The notes: generated from the sequence alone by a model not told the origin. Positions 1-7,331 are shown, counted from the first letter of the stretch. The stretch is DNA of 12,094 bases from Bacillota bacterium (GCA_016284575.1 JAEEPD010000177.1:1-12094); one strand, 5' to 3'. Made by a program: numbers and translations.

Positions 1-2246
1 ATACAACGATTACAGCACTTTGGACGATAAATGGCTACACCATTACATTTGACACTGATGGTGGAACCACCATTGCATCAATCACTCAGAACTATGGAAC
101 AGCAGTAACTCCGCCTGCAAATCCGACAAAGGAAGGATATACCTTCGCAGGCTGGGATACTTCGATTCCTGCGGTGATGCCTGCAACAGACACTGCTATC
201 AAGGCACTGTGGACCATCAACCAATATACGATTAGCTTCGATACTGATGGTGGCACAACGATTGCGGCAATAACTCAGGATTACAACACAGCGGTAACAG
301 CCCCTGCAGATCCAACCAAGGAAGGCTACACCTTCGCAGGTTGGGATACTTCAATTCCTGCAGTAATGCCTGCAACAAACACTGCAATCAAGGCTCTGTG
401 GACTATCAACCAGTACACGATCAGCTTCGATACTGACGGCGGGACTACGATTGCGTCGATAACTCAGGATTACAACACTGCAGTAACAGCACCTGCAGAT
501 CCGACCAAGGAAGGCTACACCTTCAACGGCTGGGATACTACGATTCCTGCGGTGATGCCTGCTACGGATACTGCCATTAAGGCTCAGTGGACAATCAACC
601 AGTACACCATCAGCTTCGATACTGACGGTGGCACGACAATTGCTGCTATTACTCAGGACTACAATACTGCAGTAACAGCCCCAGCTGATCCGACCAAGGA
701 AGGCTACACCTTTGCAGGCTGGGATACCAGTATTCCCGCAGTAATGCCTGCGACAGATACATCTGTCAAAGCACTTTGGACCATAAATCAGTACACCATC
801 ACCTTCGATACTGACGGCGGCTCCACGATCGCTGCAATCAAGCAGGACTTTGGCACTGCGGTAACAGCACCTGCAGATCCGACGAAGGAAGGCTACAATT
901 TTGCAGGCTGGGATACTACGATTCCTGCGGTGATGCCTGCGACTGATACGGCAATAAAGGCTCTTTGGACCATAAATCAGTACACGATTACTTTCGATAC
1001 TGATGGTGGTACAACGATTGCCGCGATAACTCAGGACTACAATACTGCAGTAACCGCACCTTCCGATCCCACCAGGTCCGGCTACACCTTCGCAGGTTGG
1101 GATACCACGATTCCTGCAGTAATGCCCGCAGCAGACACCACCATCAAGGCCCTTTGGACTGCGAACCCGTCGCCGTCACCTGAGGCTTCTTCGGGCGGCA
1201 AGAGCGATCAGACTGCACCCGCTGCGCCCAACGCAGCTCCCGTGGACAGCACTACCATAAAGGTTGAACCCGCTGACCCGGATCTGGAATACAGCATCGA
1301 CGGCGGACAGAGCTGGGTCAAGGTTCCTGAGGGCGAGACGAGCCTGGTCTTCAGCGGCCTGGAGCCTGACAGCGAATACGAAGTGGTCGCCCGCAGGCCT
1401 GAATCAGGCAATTATAACGCAAGTCCCGCCAGCGAGGCGGCAGCGGTAACCACGCCGAGGACGGAGGAGGATACCACAGGCTCCGGCATCGAAGGCGACA
1501 TCACCGGTTCAGCAATCGAGCCCGGCGAGAACGACACTACCGGCTCCGCAATCGAACCCGGCGAGGACGATACCACCGGCTCTGGAATCGAAGGCGGCGA
1601 TGAACCCGGCGAGGGCGATGATGAGGGCGGTGAGGAGATCGATGACGCTGATACTCCTCTGGACGGCGGCGGCCGATACAACGGCGGCAGAACAGCCCGG
1701 GACGACGACAAGGAGAAGACGGAGGACTCCGACGATACCAACGACGGCACCGATCCCAACAGCGGAAAGCAGCAGGAGACCACTCCCACGGGCAGCAGCA
1801 TAGAGCCCAGCCAGGGCGCTATCGACGATAATACAGGCAAGACCGAGGAGCCCACCACCGGTGAAGTCATCGACGACCCCGACGTGCCCCTCGCACCCGC
1901 TGACGAAGAGGAGAGCTGGTCCGTGGCAAATCTGGCCATCGCGGCAGCCGCGGTCATCAGCTCCGCCATAGCGCTGGGCGTGGGCGGCAAAGCCGGCGCG
2001 GCAGCAGGAAGCGCTGCCATGAAGGTTCTCAGCGCAGCAGATCTGGAAGAAAACAAGAAGAAGACCAGAAAGCAGCGGATAATAAGGGCTGTCATTCTGG
2101 GTATTGCGGCACTGCTGGTGCTGGCCTTCCTCCTGACCCAGGACCTGGGCGCTAAAGCAACCATCGCTGACAAGTGGACTGCCCCCATGGCAGGCGGACT
2201 CAGCGCAGGCGTCATCCTTACCTGGCTGCTGAAGAAAATGAGATAG
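1..2246 (+). CDS. Repeat-rich surface protein (InlB B-repeat/Flg_new type), 5'-truncated by the window
   Basis: The reading frame is open from base 3 to a TAG at 2244-2246, so about 747 C-terminal residues are visible; the signal peptide and start lie upstream. In order it shows six 63-residue repeats (visible residues 7-384) with cores like FDTDGG, AP-DPTKEGYTF-GWD and IPAVMPA, the hallmark of the Listeria/Bacteroides repeat family (Flg_new, InlB B-repeat). A Pro/Ser linker follows, then a fibronectin-III-like domain (about 404-487; YSIDGGQSW, FSGLEPDSEYEV). Next is a strongly acidic linker (about 488-638) and three hydrophobic segments (about 640-664, 696-713, 728-744) with a Lys/Arg-rich stretch before the second. 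There is no LPXTG motif, so anchoring is probably by the C-terminal membrane segments. Such proteins are usually exported adhesin-like or envelope proteins; the ligand here is unknown. It is a separate unit from the his operon, ended by the terminator at 2337-2370. Confidence 0.9.
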   Translation, partial: TTITALWTINGYTITFDTDGGTTIASITQNYGTAVTPPANPTKEGYTFAGWDTSIPAVMPATDTAIKALWTINQYTISFDTDGGTTIAAITQDYNTAVTAPADPTKEGYTFAGWDTSIPAVMPATNTAIKALWTINQYTISFDTDGGTTIASITQDYNTAVTAPADPTKEGYTFNGWDTTIPAVMPATDTAIKAQWTINQYTISFDTDGGTTIAAITQDYNTAVTAPADPTKEGYTFAGWDTSIPAVMPATDTSVKALWTINQYTITFDTDGGSTIAAIKQDFGTAVTAPADPTKEGYNFAGWDTTIPAVMPATDTAIKALWTINQYTITFDTDGGTTIAAITQDYNTAVTAPSDPTRSGYTFAGWDTTIPAVMPAADTTIKALWTANPSPSPEASSGGKSDQTAPAAPNAAPVDSTTIKVEPADPDLEYSIDGGQSWVKVPEGETSLVFSGLEPDSEYEVVARRPESGNYNASPASEAAAVTTPRTEEDTTGSGIEGDITGSAIEPGENDTTGSAIEPGEDDTTGSGIEGGDEPGEGDDEGGEEIDDADTPLDGGGRYNGGRTARDDDKEKTEDSDDTNDGTDPNSGKQQETTPTGSSIEPSQGAIDDNTGKTEEPTTGEVIDDPDVPLAPADEEESWSVANLAIAAAAVISSAIALGVGGKAGAAAGSAAMKVLSAADLEENKKKTRKQRIIRAVILGIAALLVLAFLLTQDLGAKATIADKWTAPMAGGLSAGVILTWLLKKMR
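21..1154 (+). repeat. Six tandem 189-bp (63-aa) InlB B-type coding repeats
   Basis: The conserved Trp codon of each unit falls at 21, 210, 399, 588, 777, 966 and 1155, exactly 189 bp apart, giving six complete units plus the tail of another before base 21. The protein sequence is almost constant, with small variants: FNGWD in the third unit, EGYNF in the fifth, RSGYTF in the sixth, and QNYG or QDFG for QDYN in the first and fifth. Many codon third positions differ between units, so the units are not recent identical copies. The array probably extends upstream of the window. Confidence 0.95.
1470..1595 (+). repeat. Short degenerate acidic coding repeats (D-T-T-G-S-A/G-I-E)
   Basis: Four adjacent units start at 1470, 1497, 1533 and 1569, with lengths of 9, 12, 12 and 9 codons. 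Each carries D-[TI]-T-G-S-[AG]-I-E, and the two middle ones add PGE plus an acidic or Asn residue. Looser echoes occur later in the linker (PTGSSIEPS, TTGEVIDDP). The repeats lie in the low-complexity acidic stalk between the FN3-like domain and the membrane anchor, and probably form an extended, flexible spacer. Confidence 0.75.
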
Positions 2247-2248
2247 CA

Positions 2249-2281
2249 GGGCGGCTCGGCTGCAGAATGCAGACAGCGCCC
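2249..2281 (+). other. Compound hairpin just after the surface-protein stop codon
   Basis: GGGCG (2249-2253) can pair with CGCCC (2277-2281), and CTGCA (2260-2264) with TGCAG (2268-2272) around a GAA loop. No T-tract follows, so it is not an intrinsic terminator by itself. It could protect the mRNA 3' end or be incidental. The rest of 2282-2336 shows nothing recognisable. Confidence 0.35.
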
Positions 2282-2336
2282 GGCCAGTCCTCAGGCAGCC
2301 TGTAAAACAGTCAAAATCCATCAATTTCAACGCTTT

Positions 2337-2370
2337 GCGGGCCGGCAGCACAGCCGGTCCGCATATTTTT
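2337..2370 (+). terminator. Rho-independent terminator after the surface-protein gene
   Basis: A 10-bp GC-rich stem pairs 2337-2346 (GCGGGCCGGC) with 2353-2362 (GCCGGTCCGC), with one G-U wobble, a six-base AGCACA loop, and ATATTTTT immediately 3'. It lies about 90 nt past the stop codon and just before the his promoter, so it insulates the two units. The left flank lacks an A-run, so it appears to work only for + strand transcription. Confidence 0.9.
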
Positions 2371-2390
2371 AACGCCCTCGAAATAAATGC

Positions 2391-2419
2391 TTGACTTTAG
2401 TGTTGTAAAGTGGTAGCAT
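2391..2419 (+). promoter_or_regulatory. Sigma-A-type promoter of the histidine operon
   Basis: The -35 box is TTGACT (2391-2396) and the -10 box is TAGCAT (2414-2419), separated by the optimal 17 nt. Transcription would start near 2426, leaving a leader of only about 23 nt. This is too short for a T-box, riboswitch or leader-peptide attenuator, so control is more likely by a repressor at the promoter. Confidence 0.8.
2394..2411 (+). promoter_or_regulatory. Candidate operator: perfect inverted repeat ACTTTA-N6-TAAAGT
   Basis: Arms ACTTTA (2394-2399) and TAAAGT (2406-2411) are perfect reverse complements around six bases. The site overlaps the 3' half of the -35 box and most of the spacer, so a bound protein would block RNA polymerase. 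Its 18-bp size is similar to operators of TrpR-family repressors, and the first gene downstream encodes such a protein. That YerC binds here is inference. Confidence 0.6.
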
Positions 2420-2432
2420 AGTGCAGTGTTAC

Positions 2433-2439
2433 AAAGGAG
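2433..2439 (+). promoter_or_regulatory. Ribosome binding site of yerC
   Basis: AAAGGAG lies 9 nt before the ATG at 2449 and supports that start. The predicted leader is so short that this is almost its only recognisable element. Confidence 0.75.
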
Positions 2440-2448
2440 AATCACCAG

Positions 2449-2745
2449 ATGGGCGCTTTAGACAATGACAATGTAAAAAGACTCTTCCATTGCATATCCG
2501 AACTGGAGACCGAAGAGGAGTGCAGGGCATTTTTCGAGGACATCTGCACCATAAAGGAGGTCCTGGACATGACCCAGCGGCTGGATACAGCAATTCAGCT
2601 GGACAAGGGAGACAATTACCAGACCATTTCAAAGGATGTGGGGGTCAGCACCGCAACCATCAGCCGGGTCAGGCGCTGCCTGGACTATGGCGCGGGCGGC
2701 TACAGGCTGGCCATCGACCGCATGAAGGAAGCCGGAGAACTGTAA
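2449..2745 (+). CDS. yerC: YerC/YecD-family TrpR-like transcriptional regulator, probable histidine repressor
   Basis: This 98-residue protein matches the Trp-repressor-like YerC/YecD family in length and pattern: an N-terminal helical region with ELETEEECRAFFEDICT, then MTQRLDTAIQL, then a helix-turn-helix around residues 57-78 (YQTISKDVGVSTATISRVRR). TrpR-type proteins are all-helical dimers that bind palindromic operators with a small co-repressor. Members found at the head of histidine operons in Clostridia have been proposed as histidine regulators under the name HisR; I recall this from comparative genomics rather than reading it from the sequence. Being the first gene of a his operon, 3 nt before hisZ, with an inverted repeat over the promoter, fits an autoregulated histidine-responsive repressor. 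The co-repressor is not shown by the sequence. Confidence 0.88.
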   Translation: MGALDNDNVKRLFHCISELETEEECRAFFEDICTIKEVLDMTQRLDTAIQLDKGDNYQTISKDVGVSTATISRVRRCLDYGAGGYRLAIDRMKEAGEL

Positions 2746-2748
2746 ACC

Positions 2749-3717
2749 ATGGATATTAATGATATTTTGACCGAAATGAGCGGACTGGAGCAGCTTATAT
2801 TCAGGCTCCGGGCCCTTTACGGCAAGGCGGGGTACAGGCAGTACCAGATGAGCAAGTTCGAGGAATACGACCTCTACGCAAGGAACAGGGACTTCCTGGC
2901 CTCCGAGCAGATCATCAGCTTTACCGATACGGACGGCAAGCTGATGGCCCTCAAGCCAGACGTCACCCTTTCCATAATCAAGAACCTGAAGGACATGCCG
3001 GACAGGCTTCAGCGGCTCTACTACGACGAGCGGGTCTACAGGGTGTCCTCCGGCAGCGGAAGCTTCCAGGAGCTGAGGCAGCTGGGGCTCGAATGCATGG
3101 GTGCTGTGGACGATGACGCCCTTTTAGAAGTATTGGAGCTGGCCTGCGGCACACTGGCGGAGATAGGCGGCCAGGCTGTTCTTGAGCTTTCCCAGATAGA
3201 CATACTCCGCGGAATCTTCGATGCCATGGGCCTGAGCTACGCCCAGTGGGACATGGTACTGCCCCTGGTCCAGAGCAAGAATCTTCAGGGTCTTAAGGCT
3301 CTGCTGTCCCAACTGGCTCCGGACTATAGCGAGGCCTCGGAATTCCTCCAGAAGCTGGTCTCAGCCCCCGGGGACCCGGAGGGAGTCATAAGGCTTCTGA
3401 GGTCTGCAGGCCCCGGCCTGGTGGACCCGGCCTCCATAGATCAGCTTGAGAAGCTCATCGCGGGGCTTCCCGAGGACTACCGCAAAATTATACGCATAGA
3501 CTTCTCCCTTACGGGAAACAGCCGCTATTACAACGGCATCATATTCCAGGGCTTCATCCTCGGAATCCCCAGCAGGGTGCTTGCGGGCGGCCAGTACGAC
3601 CGCATGATGAAGCGCATGGGTAAGGCCTCCGCGGCCTGCGGCTTTGCTCTTTACCTCAACCTTCTGGAGCGAATGATAGACGCCCGGGATGCGGGATGCG
3701 AAGGAAAGGAGGCCTAA
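2749..3717 (+). CDS. hisZ: HisZ, ATP phosphoribosyltransferase regulatory subunit
   Basis: HisZ is a catalytically inactive histidyl-tRNA synthetase paralogue that forms a complex with short-form HisG and gives it activity and histidine feedback control. The 322 residues show the class-II core in degenerate form: YRQYQMSKFEEYDLY (about 29-43), KPDVTLSI (69-76), the motif-2-like YYDERVYR (91-98), QELRQLGLECMG (107-118), SRYYNGIIFQGF (258-269), LAGGQYDRMM (278-287) and a motif-3-like CGFALYLNLLERM (297-309). The anticodon-binding domain of a true HisRS is absent, which separates it from hisS. A GGAG (2734-2737) inside the end of yerC precedes the ATG. The hisG start follows 1 nt after its stop. 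Confidence 0.95.
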   Translation: MDINDILTEMSGLEQLIFRLRALYGKAGYRQYQMSKFEEYDLYARNRDFLASEQIISFTDTDGKLMALKPDVTLSIIKNLKDMPDRLQRLYYDERVYRVSSGSGSFQELRQLGLECMGAVDDDALLEVLELACGTLAEIGGQAVLELSQIDILRGIFDAMGLSYAQWDMVLPLVQSKNLQGLKALLSQLAPDYSEASEFLQKLVSAPGDPEGVIRLLRSAGPGLVDPASIDQLEKLIAGLPEDYRKIIRIDFSLTGNSRYYNGIIFQGFILGIPSRVLAGGQYDRMMKRMGKASAACGFALYLNLLERMIDARDAGCEGKEA

Positions 3718-3718
3718 A

Positions 3719-4351
3719 ATGGACGAATATCTGAACATCGCTCTTCCCAAGGGAAGGCTGGGAGACCAGTCCTACGCCCTCCTGAAAAAGGCGGGACTTG
3801 AATGCCCCGAGCTGGAGGATCCCGGACGCAGGCTCATATTCACCAGCGCTGAAAACAAGGTCCGCTACTTCTGGGTCAAGCCCTCGGATGTGGCCATCTA
3901 CGTGGAAAGAGGCGCCGCGGACCTGGGGATAGTCGGCAAGGACATCCTCAGCGAATCCCGTCCCGATGTCTACGAGCTTCTGGACCTGGGCATAGGAAAG
4001 TGCAGGATGTGTGTGGCGGCTCCCAAGTCCTTTGAGGACGACTTCAGGGGGACCCTGCGGGTGGCCACCAAGTTTACCGGCTGCGCCAAGGCCTGGTACG
4101 GTGCCAAGGGCAGGGACATAGACATCATCCATTTGAACGGCTCCGTGGAGATAGCCCCGATCCTGGGCCTTTCGGACGTCATCGTTGACATCGTGGAAAC
4201 AGGCACCACTTTAAGAGAAAACGGGCTGGTGGTGGTGGAGGAGATCTTCCCCATAAGCGCCAGACTCATAGCCAACAAGGCGGCATATAAATTCAAGGAA
4301 CAGAGGACCAGGGAGCTTGCGGGCAGGCTCTCGGAGGTCATAAACGAATAA
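3719..4351 (+). CDS. hisG: HisG, ATP phosphoribosyltransferase catalytic subunit (short form)
   Basis: HisG catalyses the committed first step, PRPP plus ATP to phosphoribosyl-ATP. The ATG at 3719 was chosen because AAAGGAGG (3705-3712) lies 6 nt before it and the protein then begins MDEYLNIALPKGRL, the standard N-terminus. An earlier in-frame ATG at 3689 lies inside hisZ and would add an atypical Lys/Arg-rich extension. The 210-residue length matches the short form, which lacks the C-terminal histidine-binding domain and needs HisZ, encoded just upstream. Visible motifs are ALPKGRL (8-14), RGAADLGIVGKD (64-75) and the PRPP-binding loop DIVETGTTLRENGL (157-170). Confidence 0.97.
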   Translation: MDEYLNIALPKGRLGDQSYALLKKAGLECPELEDPGRRLIFTSAENKVRYFWVKPSDVAIYVERGAADLGIVGKDILSESRPDVYELLDLGIGKCRMCVAAPKSFEDDFRGTLRVATKFTGCAKAWYGAKGRDIDIIHLNGSVEIAPILGLSDVIVDIVETGTTLRENGLVVVEEIFPISARLIANKAAYKFKEQRTRELAGRLSEVINE

Positions 4352-4358
4352 AAGGCTT

Positions 4359-4371
4359 GGCGCAGGGCGCC
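4359..4371 (+). other. Small GC hairpin in the hisG-hisD gap
   Basis: GGCGC (4359-4363) pairs with GCGCC (4367-4371) around an AGG loop, and two G-U pairs can extend the stem at its base. It lies between the hisG stop and the hisD ribosome binding site. No T-tract follows, so it is not a terminator. It could modulate hisD translation or mRNA processing, or be incidental. Confidence 0.35.
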
Positions 4372-4385
4372 GGAAGGCAGGAAAA

Positions 4386-5660
4386 ATGATAAAGATCTAC
4401 GAATACGGACAGATCCCAAACGAGGAGATATTCAAGAGAAACGACATGGCCAGCTCTGTGGAGGCAGTGGTGAGCGAGATCGTTTCCGCAGTCAAATACA
4501 AGGGCGACAAGGCCATCCGCTTCTACAGCGAAAAGTTCGACAAGGTTCATCTGGATTCCTTCGAGGTGAGCGGGGCGGAGAAGAAGGAGGCTATGGAAAA
4601 GGCTCCCGCCGAGATGCTCCGCATACTGAAGCAGGCGGCTGAAAACGTGAGGCACTTTCACGAAAAGCAACTGAGAAGCAATTTCGTCATCAACGACAGG
4701 GAAGGGGTCATCATGGGACAGAAGATACTGCCCATAGAAAACGTCGGCCTTTACGTTCCCGGCGGTACGGCGGCCTATCCCTCCACGGTGCTTATGGATG
4801 CCATACCCGCCAAGATCGCAGGCTGCAACCAGCTCGTTATGGTTACGCCCCCCGGAAAGGACGGCAAGGTGAACCCGGTGATCCTTGCGGCGGCTCAGAT
4901 CGCAGGGGTGGACAGGGTGTTCAAGGTGGGCGGAGCCCAGGCTATCGCAGCCCTTGCCTACGGTACCGAGACTATCCCCAAGATGGACAAGATAGTGGGC
5001 CCCGGAAACGCCTTTGTGGCTGAGGCCAAGAAGCAGGTCTTCGGCCTGGTATCCATCGATATGATAGCTGGTCCCAGCGACGTGCTGGTGGTGTCGGATG
5101 CAAATTCCGACCCGGCTGTGGTGGCTGCTGACATGCTGGCCCAGGCGGAGCACGATAAAATGGCCACGGCGGTGCTGGTCACCGATTCCATGGACTTCGC
5201 GAAGAAGGTGGCTTCCCAGATAGAGCTTCAGCTTCAGGCCCTGCCAAGGGAGGAGATAGCCAGAGCCTCCATCGAAAACACCGGCAAGATAATCGTGGCG
5301 GACGACCTTAAAAAGGCCATAGAGATCTCCAACGAGATAGCTCCGGAGCATCTGGAGCTGGCGGTGGATAACCCCTTTGATTACCTGGACAGCATAAAGC
5401 ACGCAGGCTCCGTCTTTCTTGGACGGAGCACCCCGGAGGTGCTGGGAGACTACATGGCGGGGCCGAATCACACCCTGCCCACCATGGGCACAGCCCGCTT
5501 CTCCAGCCCCCTCTCGGTGGATGATTTCGTGAAAAAGACCCAGTTCACCTACTATACGAAGGATGCCCTGAGCAGACTCTACAAGGATATTGCAGCCTTT
5601 GCAAGGCAGGAGGGCCTGACAGCCCACGCAAGAAGCGCAGAAATAAGATTCGAGGACTAG
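4386..5660 (+). CDS. hisD: HisD, histidinol dehydrogenase
   Basis: HisD is a zinc- and NAD-dependent enzyme that carries out the last two steps, histidinol to histidinal to histidine. At 424 residues it has normal family length. Signatures include GLYVPGGTAAYPSTVLM (121-137), VGPGNAFVAEAKK (204-216) and DMIAGPSDVLVV (225-236). Zinc-ligand positions known from E. coli HisD are matched by Q253 and H256 (AQAEHD), D355 (GDYMAGPNH) and H414 (LTAHARSAEIR). The catalytic Glu-His pair is E321-H322 (APEHLEL). A weak AAGG or CAGGA precedes the ATG, and the hisC start lies 3 nt after its stop. Confidence 0.97.
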   Translation: MIKIYEYGQIPNEEIFKRNDMASSVEAVVSEIVSAVKYKGDKAIRFYSEKFDKVHLDSFEVSGAEKKEAMEKAPAEMLRILKQAAENVRHFHEKQLRSNFVINDREGVIMGQKILPIENVGLYVPGGTAAYPSTVLMDAIPAKIAGCNQLVMVTPPGKDGKVNPVILAAAQIAGVDRVFKVGGAQAIAALAYGTETIPKMDKIVGPGNAFVAEAKKQVFGLVSIDMIAGPSDVLVVSDANSDPAVVAADMLAQAEHDKMATAVLVTDSMDFAKKVASQIELQLQALPREEIARASIENTGKIIVADDLKKAIEISNEIAPEHLELAVDNPFDYLDSIKHAGSVFLGRSTPEVLGDYMAGPNHTLPTMGTARFSSPLSVDDFVKKTQFTYYTKDALSRLYKDIAAFARQEGLTAHARSAEIRFED

Positions 5661-5663
5661 ACT

Positions 5664-6719
5664 ATGAGCAGATTTTTCAGCAGCAGAAATAAGGACGTCA
5701 CCCCCTATACACCGGGTGAGCAGCCCAAGGACATGCAGTATATAAAGCTCAACACCAATGAAAATCCCTTCCCGCCCTCGCCTGAGGCGGCCAGAAGGGC
5801 TGCGGAGGAGACTCTGAGAAACAATATATATTCCGATCCCCGCTGCACGGACCTGGTGGCGGAGGCAGCGGAGGTTTTTGGCCTGGATAAGGATCAGCTT
5901 CTCTTTACCAACGGCTCCGACGAGATCCTGGACTTTGCGGTCCGGGCCTTCGGAAGCGAAAGCTATCCTATAATATTTCCCGATATAAGCTACGGCTTCT
6001 ATTCAGTTTTTGCAAGCATCCACGGGCTGCCCTCGGTGGTGATCCCCCTTACGGAGAGCTTCGAGATAGATCTTGAGGATTATAAGGGGCTCAGGGGCCT
6101 TACCATGATAGCGAACCCCAACGCCCCCACAGGCATAGCCATAGGACGGGACAGACTGGAGGCCTTCATTGCTGAGGATCCGGACCGCCTGGTGCTGGTG
6201 GACGAGGCCTATGTGGACTTCGGCGGCGAAAGCTGCGTGCCACTGGTCAAAAAATATGATAATCTAATAGTCACTCAGACCTTCTCAAAGAGCCGTTCCA
6301 TGGCAGGGGCCCGGCTTGGCATGGGCTTTGCCTGCAGGGAGCTGATCGCGGAGATGGATGCCATCAAGTACTCCACCAATCCCTACAACGTCAACCGCAT
6401 GACCATGGCGGCAGGCATCGGGGCCCTTAAGGACAGGGAGTATTTCGAGGGCTGCTGCAGGGAGATCTGCAGGGTCAGGGACTGGTTCACTGAAGAGCTT
6501 AAGGCCATGGGCTTTGAGGTACTTCCCAGCTGCGCGAATTTCGTGTTCGCTAAAAGCTCCAGGATAGGCGGGAACGAGCTTTATCTTGGGCTTAAGGAGC
6601 GGGGCATACTGGTGCGCCACTTCGAGACCGAAAGACTGAAGGACTGGAACAGAATAAGCATCGGCACAGAGGAGCAGATGCGCACACTTGTTGAAACACT
6701 CAGGGAAATGGAGGCTTAG
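5664..6719 (+). CDS. hisC: HisC, histidinol-phosphate aminotransferase
   Basis: HisC is a PLP-dependent class I/II aminotransferase that converts imidazole-acetol phosphate and glutamate to histidinol phosphate. The 351-residue protein shows LNTNENPFPPSP (29-40), NGSDEILD (83-90), NPNAPTG (151-157), VDEAYVDF (179-186), the PLP lysine K209 in TFSKSRSMAGARLG (206-219), and R330 in NRISIG, the expected substrate-carboxylate arginine. The usual Leu before the AG of the lysine motif is Met here, a mild change. GAGGA (5652-5656) at the end of hisD lies 7 nt before the ATG. Confidence 0.96.
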   Translation: MSRFFSSRNKDVTPYTPGEQPKDMQYIKLNTNENPFPPSPEAARRAAEETLRNNIYSDPRCTDLVAEAAEVFGLDKDQLLFTNGSDEILDFAVRAFGSESYPIIFPDISYGFYSVFASIHGLPSVVIPLTESFEIDLEDYKGLRGLTMIANPNAPTGIAIGRDRLEAFIAEDPDRLVLVDEAYVDFGGESCVPLVKKYDNLIVTQTFSKSRSMAGARLGMGFACRELIAEMDAIKYSTNPYNVNRMTMAAGIGALKDREYFEGCCREICRVRDWFTEELKAMGFEVLPSCANFVFAKSSRIGGNELYLGLKERGILVRHFETERLKDWNRISIGTEEQMRTLVETLREMEA

Positions 6720-6722
6720 ACC

Positions 6723-7310
6723 ATGAGAACAGCCGAGACCATAAGAAGGACCGAAGAGACGGATGTGAGCGTGCTGCTGAATCTCGACGGCAGCGGAGAC
6801 TGCCAGATAGACAGCGGCGTGGGCTTTATGGACCACATGCTTACCCTTTTTGCCCGCCACGGCAGCTTCGATCTTAAGCTGCGCTGCAAGGGCGACATCG
6901 AGGTGGACGACCACCACAGCGTGGAGGACATGGGCATAGCCCTGGGCCAGGCCTTTGCTAAGGCTCTGGGTGAAAAGCGGGGCATAATCCGCTACGGCGA
7001 TGCCATCATACCCATGGACGAGGCTCTGGTCATGACCGCCGCGGACATCTCCGGCAGGGGCATCCTGGGCTATGCCATGGACATACCCACAGAAAAGGTG
7101 GGCAGCTTCGACACCGAGCTGGTGGAGGAGTTCTGGCAGGGCTTTGTGAGAAACTCCGGAATCACCTTCCACATCAGGCAGCTGGCCGGAAGCAACAGCC
7201 ATCACATCATCGAGGCCTGCTTCAAATCCGCAGCCAGAAGCCTCAGAAAAGCGGTGGCCATAGATGAGAACGATCCTGACAGGATACCCTCCACCAAGGG
7301 CGTGCTGTAG
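6723..7310 (+). CDS. hisB: HisB, imidazoleglycerol-phosphate dehydratase (monofunctional)
   Basis: HisB dehydrates imidazoleglycerol phosphate to imidazole-acetol phosphate using bound manganese. The 195 residues form only the dehydratase domain, with no fused HAD phosphatase as in enterobacteria; this fits the separate hisJ phosphatase further down the operon. Metal-binding motifs of the two duplicated halves are visible: GFMDHML (34-40), DDHHSVEDMG (62-71), DEAL (99-102) and SNSHHIIEACFKSAARSL (157-174). GGAGG (6710-6714) at the end of hisC lies 8 nt before the ATG. Confidence 0.97.
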   Translation: MRTAETIRRTEETDVSVLLNLDGSGDCQIDSGVGFMDHMLTLFARHGSFDLKLRCKGDIEVDDHHSVEDMGIALGQAFAKALGEKRGIIRYGDAIIPMDEALVMTAADISGRGILGYAMDIPTEKVGSFDTELVEEFWQGFVRNSGITFHIRQLAGSNSHHIIEACFKSAARSLRKAVAIDENDPDRIPSTKGVL

Positions 7311-7331
7311 CAGGGTATAAGGGACGATGAA

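Noticed and set aside
1..1154. CRISPR-like or non-coding satellite array
   Set aside because: The 189-bp units are continuous, in frame and protein-coding, with no spacers.
1412..2351. Minus-strand frames opposite the acidic linker and anchor of the surface protein
   Set aside because: They are Ser/Ala/Pro-rich mirror translations of a low-complexity coding region.
2420..2448. T-box, riboswitch or histidine leader peptide ahead of the operon
   Set aside because: The predicted leader is only about 23 nt, with no room for such elements and no His codon run.
3689..3718. Earlier ATG for hisG
   Set aside because: The extension lies inside hisZ, is atypical for HisG, and AAAGGAGG sits at ideal spacing for the ATG at 3719.
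4338..5627. Minus-strand open frame (429 codons) antisense to hisD
   Set aside because: It mirrors hisD, is His/Gly-rich without domain order, and has no promoter or ribosome site of its own.
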